Assembly: GCA_009694245.1 (NCBI GenBank)
Contig: SHVO01000010.1
Location: 1 to 38,795 of the forward strand
Length of the DNA stretch: 38,795 bases
DNA from: Rhodospirillaceae bacterium
GTDB lineage: Bacteria > Pseudomonadota > Alphaproteobacteria > Rhodospirillales > Rhodospirillaceae
Direction of reading: 5' to 3'
The notes under the pieces were generated by a model, which ran no database searches, was not told the DNA's origin, and was given only the letters and a program-made list of their open reading frames with translations. Position 1 is the stretch's first letter. Every line of letters starts with the position of its first letter. Of this stretch, positions 1-6,262 are shown piece after piece. The position numbers and the translations under genes are program-made.

Positions 1-1
1 G

Positions 2-736
2 GCGCTTGCCGCCGGCCGATTCAATATTGATCGCGTGGCGTCAGCCGTCCGCAAGTTGATTGAAGACAGCGTATCGGCCGATCCGCGGCAGGCGGTCATG
101 CGTCGCCGGACATTGCGAGCGAAACGCGCGTTCGATTTTGTTGCGTCGCTCGCGGCGCTAGTTGTTTTATCGCCGGCCCTGCTCGCCCTCGCTATTGCCA
201 TCCAAATCAAGATGGGCTGGCCGGCTCTGTTTTCGCAGCTGCGTCCAGGCCTGAAGGGTAAGCTGTTTCGGATTTATAAGTTTCGCACCATGACCAGCGC
301 CACGGATGCGAGCGGTGCGCTGTTGTCGGACGGCGCGCGACTGACGCCCTTGGGGCGGTTTATGCGGCGCGCATCGCTCGACGAGGTGCCCCAGCTGCTC
401 AACGTACTGAAAGGCGACATGTGTCTGGTGGGCCCCCGCCCTCTGCTCGTGGAATATATGCCCTACTACACCGCCGAACAGCATCGCCGGCACGAGGTCG
501 TGCCGGGGATCACGGGCTGGGCGCAGGTCAACGGCCGCAACGCGCTGGCGTGGGAAGACAAGTTTGCGCTCGACGTGTGGTACGTGGACCACCTCAGCCT
601 GGGATTGGACGCCAAGATTCTATTGAAGACCGTGTGGATCATTGCCACGGGTCGGGGCGTTAGCACCGCTGGGCATGCCACCTATCAGCGGCTCGACGAA
701 ATCATGGCCCGCCGCCAAGGCGCCGAGGACGCTTAG
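2..736 (+). CDS. Bacterial sugar transferase (membrane phosphoglycosyl transferase), possibly 5'-partial
   Basis: Transfers a sugar phosphate from a nucleotide sugar to undecaprenyl phosphate, the first membrane step of exopolysaccharide or O-antigen assembly. Numbering from the GTG at 35: one hydrophobic membrane segment at about 33-57, KFRTM at 82-86, the catalytic Asp-Glu pair D116-E117 in LDEVPQLLNVLKGDM, LVGPRP at 131-136, and PGITGWAQVNGRN at 157-169. These are the standard motifs of the PglC/WcaJ-type family and the C-terminal part is complete. The start is uncertain: ATG 98 gives a normal-sized 212-residue enzyme, but the frame has no stop back to base 2 and the extra residues are plausible coding sequence, so the gene may begin outside the window or be fused to an upstream glycosyltransferase. 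Family assignment is firm; the sugar substrate is unknown. Confidence 0.9.
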   Translation, partial: ALAAGRFNIDRVASAVRKLIEDSVSADPRQAVMRRRTLRAKRAFDFVASLAALVVLSPALLALAIAIQIKMGWPALFSQLRPGLKGKLFRIYKFRTMTSATDASGALLSDGARLTPLGRFMRRASLDEVPQLLNVLKGDMCLVGPRPLLVEYMPYYTAEQHRRHEVVPGITGWAQVNGRNALAWEDKFALDVWYVDHLSLGLDAKILLKTVWIIATGRGVSTAGHATYQRLDEIMARRQGAEDA

Positions 737-756
737 ACTTGATCTGTCGGAGGCAA

Positions 757-1245
757 TTATTTAGCCCGACCGGCCATGGCCAAGGTCCCGGCGATGACGC
801 CGATGGTGACGGCCCCGACCGCCACCCATGAGGTGCCGCGTTCAAATAGATGGTGGGTGCCTTTCGGCAGGACATCGGGATTACCGGACCAAGCCACGGC
901 GTTGCTGACATTGAACGTCGCCGTCCAAGGGCTGCGAAAGTCGCGGCCGGTAAAACCAAAGTCGATTATGCCGGACGCGCTCGCACGCGAAATCACCGTC
1001 CCAGCGCGATAGGTTTGCGGCGCGGTGATCATGAACCCGGCCCGCGGCTGAAGCCGGTCAGCCCTGGTCGCATGGAAGGGCATGCGGACATAGGCCATGG
1101 CGGCGGGCGCGGCGGTGCGTTGCCAGCCCAGCATCGTGGTCTCGTTGAAGGCTCCTGCGGCGAAGGCCGGTGTTGCGAGTTGGCCGGCGATGGCGGCAAA
1201 GGCCACGATGACAGCAAGGGCAACGATGACAGCGCGGCTTTTCAT
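757..1245 (-). CDS. Small exported protein of unknown function with C-terminal membrane segment
   Basis: 162 residues from ATG 1245, chosen because GGGGAGAA lies about 9 bases upstream; a longer frame reaching 1323 adds 26 residues without signal-peptide character. The N-terminus has a Lys/Arg pair, a long hydrophobic stretch and an Ala-X-Ala cleavage site (PAFAAGAF), so it is probably exported. The mature part is rich in Gly, Ala, Thr and aromatics, and a second hydrophobic segment near the C-terminus (WVAVGAVTIGVIAGTLAM) is followed by RAK, suggesting an inner-membrane anchor. I do not recognise the family. It lies tail to tail with the sugar transferase, 20 bases apart, and its link to polysaccharide synthesis is only positional. 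Confidence 0.6.
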   Translation of the reverse strand: MKSRAVIVALAVIVAFAAIAGQLATPAFAAGAFNETTMLGWQRTAAPAAMAYVRMPFHATRADRLQPRAGFMITAPQTYRAGTVISRASASGIIDFGFTGRDFRSPWTATFNVSNAVAWSGNPDVLPKGTHHLFERGTSWVAVGAVTIGVIAGTLAMAGRAK

Positions 1246-1513
1246 GGACCGGTTCTCCCCAACTTCTATTCCTGAATCGAATAAGGCGCAGGATGCCTCA
1301 GGCACTGTCGGCGCGCAATGCACCGATATGGCATAGGCCCGGCGTCAGGCGCCGACCTGGGAACGGTTCACGGGACATTCTCAACAAAAAAATGCCCCAA
1401 TTGCGGTCGTAAACTCGACGGTAAGCAGGTTCTGGCAAGGTGTCCGGGCCTGCGTGGCTTTGCTTGCTGATCTGGGTATTTGGATAACGCGACCAAAACA
1501 CCGAGGAGACGAG

Positions 1514-1921
1514 ATGGCTTCACGCTTTACGCATCCTCGGACGGCTACGGTGCTTGCCGCCGCTGCGTTATTTTCGACAATTGCTTACAGCGCCCCGGAC
1601 GAGGTCACGGCCGATGGCCTGGGCGAGGCCCAGATGTGCGTTCCCTTGCGGCAAATCGACGATAGCCGTGTGATTGACGACAAAACCATCCTCCTTAAAA
1701 TGGTCACCGGCCCGATCTATAAGCGCATCGATCTGGCCTACGATTGCTCCGGCCTCAAGGATGAGGGCGCGTTCGCTTCCGCGACCTCGATCAGCCAGCT
1801 CTGCCAGCACGACATCCTGCGTGTGAAGCAGGAACCCGTCGGCAGCCAGTGCATCGTCTCAAGAATCGTCAACATCGACGAAGGCGAAGCCAAAGCGCTA
1901 CTGGCCGGGCGGAAGAAATAG
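1514..1921 (+). CDS. Exported DUF6491-like protein
   Basis: 135 residues from ATG 1514, preceded by GAGGAG at 1503-1508; an upstream in-frame ATG at 1454 lacks this and would bury the signal peptide. Residues 1-27 form a signal peptide (Arg-rich start, hydrophobic core, cleavage near AYSA). The mature part has Cys-x-Pro-Leu followed by SRVIDDKTILLKM, then a DLAYDCSGL segment, LCQHD and a final GSQCIVSRI. The spacing of the Cys residues and the 'R-V-I-D-D' core resemble the DUF6491 family of small periplasmic proteins, whose role is unknown. The assignment is from memory of the pattern and is moderate. It converges with the lysR gene, with 4 bases between them. Confidence 0.6.
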   Translation: MASRFTHPRTATVLAAAALFSTIAYSAPDEVTADGLGEAQMCVPLRQIDDSRVIDDKTILLKMVTGPIYKRIDLAYDCSGLKDEGAFASATSISQLCQHDILRVKQEPVGSQCIVSRIVNIDEGEAKALLAGRKK

Positions 1922-1925
1922 CCCC

Positions 1926-2795
1926 CTAACCGACTCGCGATTGGTCTGCGGCATCGACCGCCGTGGCCGCGCGTAAGCTCTCAAGAGCTGCCGTGCGGGT
2001 TGGACTATTGCCTTCCGTCGGATAAATCACATGGGCCGGGCGCACGAACTGGGGCGCGCCATGGACCGGAAACAGCCGGCGCGCGCCAATGTGATCCGAG
2101 ACAACCCGGGCCGGAAAGTATCCCGCACCGCCATATTCAAGAATGTGACCTAGGCCCAGCGCACCGAGGCTGACATGCAGCCCTGGCGCGGTAAAACCTG
2201 GGAATTGATCGGAATGCCAAGCGCCGAAGTCCGGACCCCAATCGACGAAGACATAGTCGGATTCCGATAACCCGCCATGGTCGGCCCGCGCGGCCACCAT
2301 CATCAGACTTTCGTCCATCAGCTTCTCGATTTGGAAACCCGGCCGTGCCTCTGGCGCGTACATGACGACAAAATCCAGCAACCCGTCGGCCAGTTGGCGC
2401 ATGAGCGATTCGGGCGTACCGACTTCTGCGCGTATGGCCACGTCGGGACGGGCGGCGCGGAACCGACCCATCCACCGCAGGAGAATGCGTTCCCACAGGC
2501 TGAACTGGCCCCCGATATTGAGGACCGTGTGCATCTCGGCCGGCAAGGCGATGTCCTGGCGCGCCTGTTGCACGACGCGCAGCAGGGTCGCCGCATGAGG
2601 TTGGAAGCGCTTGCCGGCGGTGGTCAAGGTCACGCCCGACTTGCGGCGCACGAACAGCGACTGCCCGAGACGGGCCTCGAGTTCCTTGATCCGCGCGCTG
2701 ACGGTGGATTGGGTGACGTTGAGGGAATCGGCGGCACGAACAAAGCTGCCCAGCTCGACGACCTCGCGAAAGGTGCGGACCTGATCCATGTCCAT
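1926..2795 (-). CDS. LysR-type transcriptional regulator
   Basis: 289 residues. Residues 4-63 form the LysR winged helix-turn-helix (FREVVELGSFVRAADSLNVT, QSTVSARIKELEARLG, then FVRR and LTTAGKRF). Residues about 90-280 are a two-lobe effector-binding domain of the periplasmic-binding-protein fold. Full length for the family. The start ATG 2795 has GGGAG a few bases upstream (in AGAGGGAGACTCGCC). A perfect ATC-N9-GAT palindrome, the classical LysR box, lies 43 bases upstream and suggests autoregulation. The next operon upstream is modABC, whose promoter region carries the same ATCGAAATAT sequence, so this regulator may act on molybdate uptake; that is inference. The effector is not identifiable. 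Confidence 0.92.
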   Translation of the reverse strand: MDMDQVRTFREVVELGSFVRAADSLNVTQSTVSARIKELEARLGQSLFVRRKSGVTLTTAGKRFQPHAATLLRVVQQARQDIALPAEMHTVLNIGGQFSLWERILLRWMGRFRAARPDVAIRAEVGTPESLMRQLADGLLDFVVMYAPEARPGFQIEKLMDESLMMVAARADHGGLSESDYVFVDWGPDFGAWHSDQFPGFTAPGLHVSLGALGLGHILEYGGAGYFPARVVSDHIGARRLFPVHGAPQFVRPAHVIYPTEGNSPTRTAALESLRAATAVDAADQSRVG

Positions 2796-2838
2796 GGCGA
2801 GTCTCCCTCTACTGCCAGTCCTTGCCGCCGGTCATAGT

Positions 2839-2853
2839 ATCGAAATATTCGAT
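2839..2853. promoter_or_regulatory. LysR-type box (ATC-N9-GAT palindrome)
   Basis: ATCGAAATATTCGAT: six-base arms ATCGAA/TTCGAT around ATA, a perfect inverted repeat. It lies 43 bases before the start of the lysR-type gene and fits the ATC-N9-GAT / T-N11-A form of LysR-family sites. The first ten bases recur at 5475-5484 in front of modA. Confidence 0.55.
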
Positions 2854-3307
2854 GGTAGTGGCTTAAATAATTCGTTTGCCCGATACGTGTCTAGAGCGTT
2901 AACGATTAGGGCAGCACTCACGACGACTCCCGCGGGCTCTCTCCCCCAAGTTGAATAGACCTCGCGGTAGCGGGCCGGACGCCGGATGGACGGGTCCGGC
3001 CCGCAACCGGGGTTCCTCAAGGCCGGGAGAATCCAGGGTGAGTCGCGGTTGGCTCGGTGGAATTAAAGTCGGGAGGGATTTCATTCAATGCCGCAACTGC
3101 CTCAACCTGTACGAGGGCGCTCGACCGCAACGAGCCGTGTGGCGCGACGCGCGTCGTCGGCAAAGTCAGCGGAGGTCGAGACGCCGGTGCCGCGCGCGTA
3201 TCGCGAGCCAGGCTCAAGCCGGGTCATCGGCGAAGCGACGCCGGCCGCGGACGTGCCGCGCGAAATCTCTGAGGTCAGTGAAGTTTGAAGGTGGTGAGAA
3301 CCGAAGT
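2854..3307. other. Gene-free stretch with a strong GC hairpin at 2970-3004
   Basis: No convincing gene is seen here. Several short frames exist on both strands but none has a recognisable motif, a good ribosome site or a homologue I know. The clearest structure is an inverted repeat, GCGGGCCGGAC at 2970-2980 and GTCCGGCCCGC at 2994-3004, with perfect 11-base arms and a 13-base loop. It has no following T run, so it is not a classic terminator on either strand. The stretch lies just downstream of modC, which lacks its usual C-terminal domain, so it may include decayed sequence. It could also hold a structured RNA; I cannot name a family. Confidence 0.4.
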
Positions 3308-3955
3308 TCACGTCACCGACGTAACGCGACCCTTCTCAATGCCTATCACGGCCACCGCCAGACGCTCCACTTCGGCGCGGGCATGGGTCACATACAAGAT
3401 CGGGATTTTCAATTCGTCGCGTAGGCGCTCGATGTGGGGCAAGATTTCCAGTTTGCGGGCGTCGTCCAGTGCGGCCAGAGGCTCGTCCATCAGCAGAAGC
3501 CGCGGGCTCGACAGAAGGGCACGGCCAATGGCGACCCGCTGTTGCTCGCCGCCGGAGAGCGAGGCCGGGCGGCGCTCAACCAAGCCGGCAATCCCCAGCA
3601 AGTTCATGACGTGATCGGGCTCGGCGTAGCGCGCGGTTTTTTTCGCGAGCCGGTATCCGTATAGTAAATTACTTCTCACGGACATATGCGGAAACAACCG
3701 CGCATCCTGAAAAATGTAGCCGACCCGCCGGTGTTCCGACTTCAAATCGACCCGCGTTTCCGAATCGAATAACACCTGACCGTCGACGGCGATGCGTCCG
3801 CGCGCGGGTTTGAGTACGCCGGCGATCATGTTCAGGATCGAGGTCTTGCCGGCGCCGGACGGGCCGAACAGCGCCGTCAACCCGGGCGCTGCCTGAAAGG
3901 CGATCTTGAGTGCGAAGTCGCCGCGACGAACTTCCACATCGATGTCGAAACTCAT
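3308..3955 (-). CDS. modC: Molybdate ABC transporter ATP-binding protein, short form without TOBE domain
   Basis: Powers molybdate import through ModB. 215 residues from ATG 3955, chosen because this ATG overlaps the modB stop as ATGA; an upstream start at 3994 would run deep into modB. Walker A GPSGAGKTS is at 31-39, Q-loop in YIFQDARLF, the ABC signature LSGGEQQRVAIGRALL, Walker B LLLMDEPLAALD, and the switch His in YVTHARAEVERL. The nucleotide-binding domain is therefore complete. ModC proteins usually run to about 350 residues with a C-terminal molybdate-binding Mop/TOBE domain; here translation stops right after KGRVTSVT and no such domain is seen in any downstream frame. It is either a natural short variant or a truncated gene that may still be active. 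Confidence 0.9.
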   Translation of the reverse strand: MSFDIDVEVRRGDFALKIAFQAAPGLTALFGPSGAGKTSILNMIAGVLKPARGRIAVDGQVLFDSETRVDLKSEHRRVGYIFQDARLFPHMSVRSNLLYGYRLAKKTARYAEPDHVMNLLGIAGLVERRPASLSGGEQQRVAIGRALLSSPRLLLMDEPLAALDDARKLEILPHIERLRDELKIPILYVTHARAEVERLAVAVIGIEKGRVTSVT

Positions 3956-4647
3956 GCCGTTGCCACGCGGGTAAGGACGCGGCGCTCCATCCACTCCGAG
4001 CCGATGATCGCGATCATGGAAACAGCCACCGACAATACCGCGAGCCGGATTGCCGGGCCTTCGCCCGCCGATGACTGCAGAAAACCGTAAATCGCAATCG
4101 GCAAGGTCTGTGTTTCGCCGGGAATGTTACCGACGAAAGTGATGGTTGCCCCGAACTCGCCAAAGCTCTTCGCAAAGGACAGAATTGCACCGGCGATGAC
4201 GCCGGGTAGCGACAGCGGCAGCGTAATCGTCAGAAAAGTTCGCCACCAGCCGGCGCCGAGGGTGCGCGCGGCCAGCTCCAGCCGCCGGTCCACTGCTTCG
4301 ATTGAAATCCGCATGGCCCGCACCATCAGCGGCAAGCCCATGATGGCGGCGGCCAGGGCCGCACCTGTCCAGCGGAAGGCGATGGTAATCCCGAACGCTT
4401 CTTCCAAGAAGCGGCCAGCCGGCCCGCGCGAACCGAACAACAAAAGCAGAATCAGTCCGGTGACCACCGGGGGCAACACCAACGGCATATAGACCAACCC
4501 GCTGACGAGGCTTTTCAGCGGAAATTGAAAGCGCGCAAAGACATAGGCGAGAAAGAACCCCGGCGGCAGGCTGAGAAGCGTGGCCCACAGCCCGACTTTC
4601 AAACTGAGGACTACGGCCTCCCATTCCGCCGGTGAAAACGCGAACAT
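3952..4647 (-). CDS. modB: Molybdate ABC transporter permease
   Basis: 231 residues, the normal length for ModB. It is an inner-membrane protein with about five or six hydrophobic segments starting at residue 11. The cytoplasmic EAA loop, which contacts the ATPase, is at about 120-150 (AVDRRLELAARTLGAGWWRT followed by LP and GVIAGAIL). FAKSFGEFGATI near residue 160 is typical of ModB. The start lies 23 bases after the modA stop with AGGA close upstream. It overlaps modC by four bases, so the two are probably translationally coupled. Order modA-modB-modC is the standard one. Confidence 0.96.
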   Translation of the reverse strand: MFAFSPAEWEAVVLSLKVGLWATLLSLPPGFFLAYVFARFQFPLKSLVSGLVYMPLVLPPVVTGLILLLLFGSRGPAGRFLEEAFGITIAFRWTGAALAAAIMGLPLMVRAMRISIEAVDRRLELAARTLGAGWWRTFLTITLPLSLPGVIAGAILSFAKSFGEFGATITFVGNIPGETQTLPIAIYGFLQSSAGEGPAIRLAVLSVAVSMIAIIGSEWMERRVLTRVATA

Positions 4648-4655
4648 ATTTTTCC

Positions 4656-4673
4656 TAAGTCGTGGTCGACTTA
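4656..4673. repeat. Small hairpin at the modA stop codon
   Basis: TAAGTCG (4656-4662) and CGACTTA (4667-4673) form perfect seven-base arms around a four-base loop. On the transcribed strand the hairpin starts with the modA TAA itself and ends eight bases before the modB start. It could protect the modA part of the message and lower modB expression, as intercistronic hairpins do after other binding-protein genes; this is inference. Confidence 0.4.
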
Positions 4674-5450
4674 TTTTACCGCAAAGCCGAATTTACGGTA
4701 GACCGCCCCGGCTTCTTCGCCCAGCAGGAAATCCCTAAAGCCGCGTGCCGCCGCCGTATCGTGACCGGCTAGAATTGCCAGCGGATAGGAGATCGCCGCA
4801 TGACTAGCCGGCGGGAAGCTCCCGACAACCGCCACTTTTCGTGTCAACATCGCGTCGGTGGCGTAAACAATGCCCGCCGCCGCTTCACCGCGCTCGACAA
4901 AGGCCAAGGCGCTACGCACGCCGTCGCCGCGCACGACGTTCGAAGCCACCGCCTGCCAGACGCCCAGGTTCTCTAGTGCCGCCTTGGCGTAACGGCCCGC
5001 CGGAACGCTATCGGGATCGGCAAGCGCTAACTTGCCCATGCCGATGGCCGTGGCCAGTGGAAACCCCGTTTCGATGCGAAGGTGCAGCGGGCGATCCGCG
5101 GGCGTAATCAGGACCAGCGAATTTCCGAGGAACGCGTTTCGGGTGCCGGCGACGATCAACTTGCGTGCGGCAAGATAGTCCATCCACTCCTCATCGGCAG
5201 CGACGAACACTGCGGCCGGTGCGCCGTTCTCGATCTGGCGCGCCAGCGTCGAACTGGCGGCGAAGGAAAATACCGGCCTGGGCTGGCCGCTCCGAGCGTA
5301 GGCATCGCCGATTTCGGTCAACGCCTCGGTCAGGCTGGAGGCGGCAAAGACAAGGATTTTATCAGCGCCTTGCGCGCACGTAGGGGCGGCGTAACCAAAG
5401 ACGGCAATGGCCGCAAGCACAAGAAAGGTGGGCACGAAGTGTCGGCGCAT
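4671..5450 (-). CDS. modA: Molybdate ABC transporter periplasmic binding protein
   Basis: Captures molybdate (and usually tungstate) in the periplasm and hands it to ModB. 259 residues. Residues 1-27 are a signal peptide ending near TCAQG. The mature part opens with ILVFAASSLTEALTEIG, where AASS supplies oxyanion-binding Ser residues, followed by FSFAASSTLARQIENGAPA and FVAADEEWMDYL, all ModA signatures. GIVYATDA at about 190 and YPLAIL at about 220 are also typical. First gene of modABC. A near-perfect AT-rich inverted repeat 25-50 bases upstream is a candidate operator. Family assignment is firm. Confidence 0.96.
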   Translation of the reverse strand: MRRHFVPTFLVLAAIAVFGYAAPTCAQGADKILVFAASSLTEALTEIGDAYARSGQPRPVFSFAASSTLARQIENGAPAAVFVAADEEWMDYLAARKLIVAGTRNAFLGNSLVLITPADRPLHLRIETGFPLATAIGMGKLALADPDSVPAGRYAKAALENLGVWQAVASNVVRGDGVRSALAFVERGEAAAGIVYATDAMLTRKVAVVGSFPPASHAAISYPLAILAGHDTAAARGFRDFLLGEEAGAVYRKFGFAVK

Positions 5451-5474
5451 TAGATCCTCACGGCTGCCAAGCGC

Positions 5475-5524
5475 ATCGAAATATCATACTGGATATATCG
5501 ACCGAAATTCCAATTGGATATATC
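5475..5524. promoter_or_regulatory. ModE-like operator region upstream of modA
   Basis: TCGAAATATC (5476-5485) and GATATATCGA (5492-5501) are ten-base arms with one mismatch and a six-base spacer. The layout resembles the ModE site, in which TATAT-containing arms ending in CGAT face each other across six bases. A second GATATATC lies at 5517-5524, overlapping the stop of the methyltransferase gene. No modE gene is in the window; the LysR-type regulator at 1926-2795 has the matching ten-mer ATCGAAATAT before its own gene and is an alternative binder. Confidence 0.5.
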
Positions 5525-6116
5525 AGCCCACCTCTGTGAGGTAGAGGGGGCCGTCACCTTTGACCGCGCAAATCCGCTGACGCACTGCGGAGCGCGGCAT
5601 TTGCTCTGCTCCATGTTCGTAAGCAACAATCTGAAGATGCGGGCCGAAGGCGGCGAGGAGCTCTCCGGGCGCCAATAGAAAGTCCGGGTTTCGCGGCCGG
5701 CCCAGTCGTTCGTTGCCTTGACCGAAGGTTTCGATGATCAAGATGCCGCCCGCGGCTAAGTTCGCAATCAAGTGCAGAAAATGCGGGCGGTGAAGGTAGT
5801 TGGTGACGACCACGCCATCGAAGATGCGCCCGGCAAACGGCCACTTTCCGGCTTCGAGATCGACGGCGACGATTTCGACCCGAGGGTGGCCCGCTAGATC
5901 GGCCAACCCCGAAACGTCGAGATCCGCCGCTATGACGGTATAACCAGCCTTTGCCAGGGCCCGGCTGTGGCGCCCAAGGCCGGCGGCGATGTCCAAAACC
6001 GAACCGCCCGGGCGAATGAGCCGGGACCAGCGCATGACCCAGGGGGACGGCGCTATCGTGGGGTCAGCCGGGCGATCAAAGCTTGGCCCGGAATGCGTGG
6101 GAGGCGGTATCATCAT
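5523..6116 (-). CDS. Class I SAM-dependent methyltransferase
   Basis: 197 residues. Motif I (SAM-binding glycine loop) is VLDIAAGLGRHSRALAKAG at about 40-58, the acidic end of strand two is AADLD, and IIETFGQGNE is a motif of TehB-like and related small methyltransferases. The rest fits a single Rossmann-fold domain, soluble and cytoplasmic. Substrate unknown; the size and the IETFGQGN segment suggest a small molecule rather than RNA. Two tandem ATGs open the frame (6116 and 6113); no Shine-Dalgarno site precedes them, and a TATAAT on the coding strand lies only a few bases upstream, so the message may be leaderless or start further in. It lies 72 bases upstream of modA on the same strand, but modA has its own operator between. 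Confidence 0.85.
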   Translation of the reverse strand: MMIPPPTHSGPSFDRPADPTIAPSPWVMRWSRLIRPGGSVLDIAAGLGRHSRALAKAGYTVIAADLDVSGLADLAGHPRVEIVAVDLEAGKWPFAGRIFDGVVVTNYLHRPHFLHLIANLAAGGILIIETFGQGNERLGRPRNPDFLLAPGELLAAFGPHLQIVAYEHGAEQMPRSAVRQRICAVKGDGPLYLTEVG

Positions 6117-6130
6117 CGGTATTATACCGA
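6116..6130. promoter_or_regulatory. 15-base palindrome between methyltransferase and mutA
   Basis: TCGGTATTATACCGA has perfect seven-base arms around one central base. Read leftwards it contains TATAAT, an exact -10 box, touching the first codon of the methyltransferase; no good -35 is visible. It is the only strong palindrome in the 146 bases between that gene and mutA, so it may be an operator for either or both. Confidence 0.45.
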
Positions 6131-6262
6131 CGAATCTTGCCGCCTGCCGGGCGTTTGACGGGCCTTAGCGAAGCCACTAAAACGGCGCCCAATATGGGTG
6201 CCCGCGAGCGGTGGACCTGCACCGAAACTGCCGATGCGCCGACTTCTAAGAGGGATGACACG

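Noticed and set aside
1926-2795. The LysR-type protein as a true ModE
   Set aside because: It has a full LysR effector-binding domain and no C-terminal Mop domain, so it is not ModE even if it binds a ModE-like site.
3120-3180. GAGCCGTGTGGCG, resembling the first strand of a group II intron domain V
   Set aside because: The matching second strand and any reverse transcriptase are missing, so the match is too short to support an intron.
3088-3288. Small rightward frame in the gap next to modC
   Set aside because: No ribosome site, no motif and composition similar to the other five frames of the gap.
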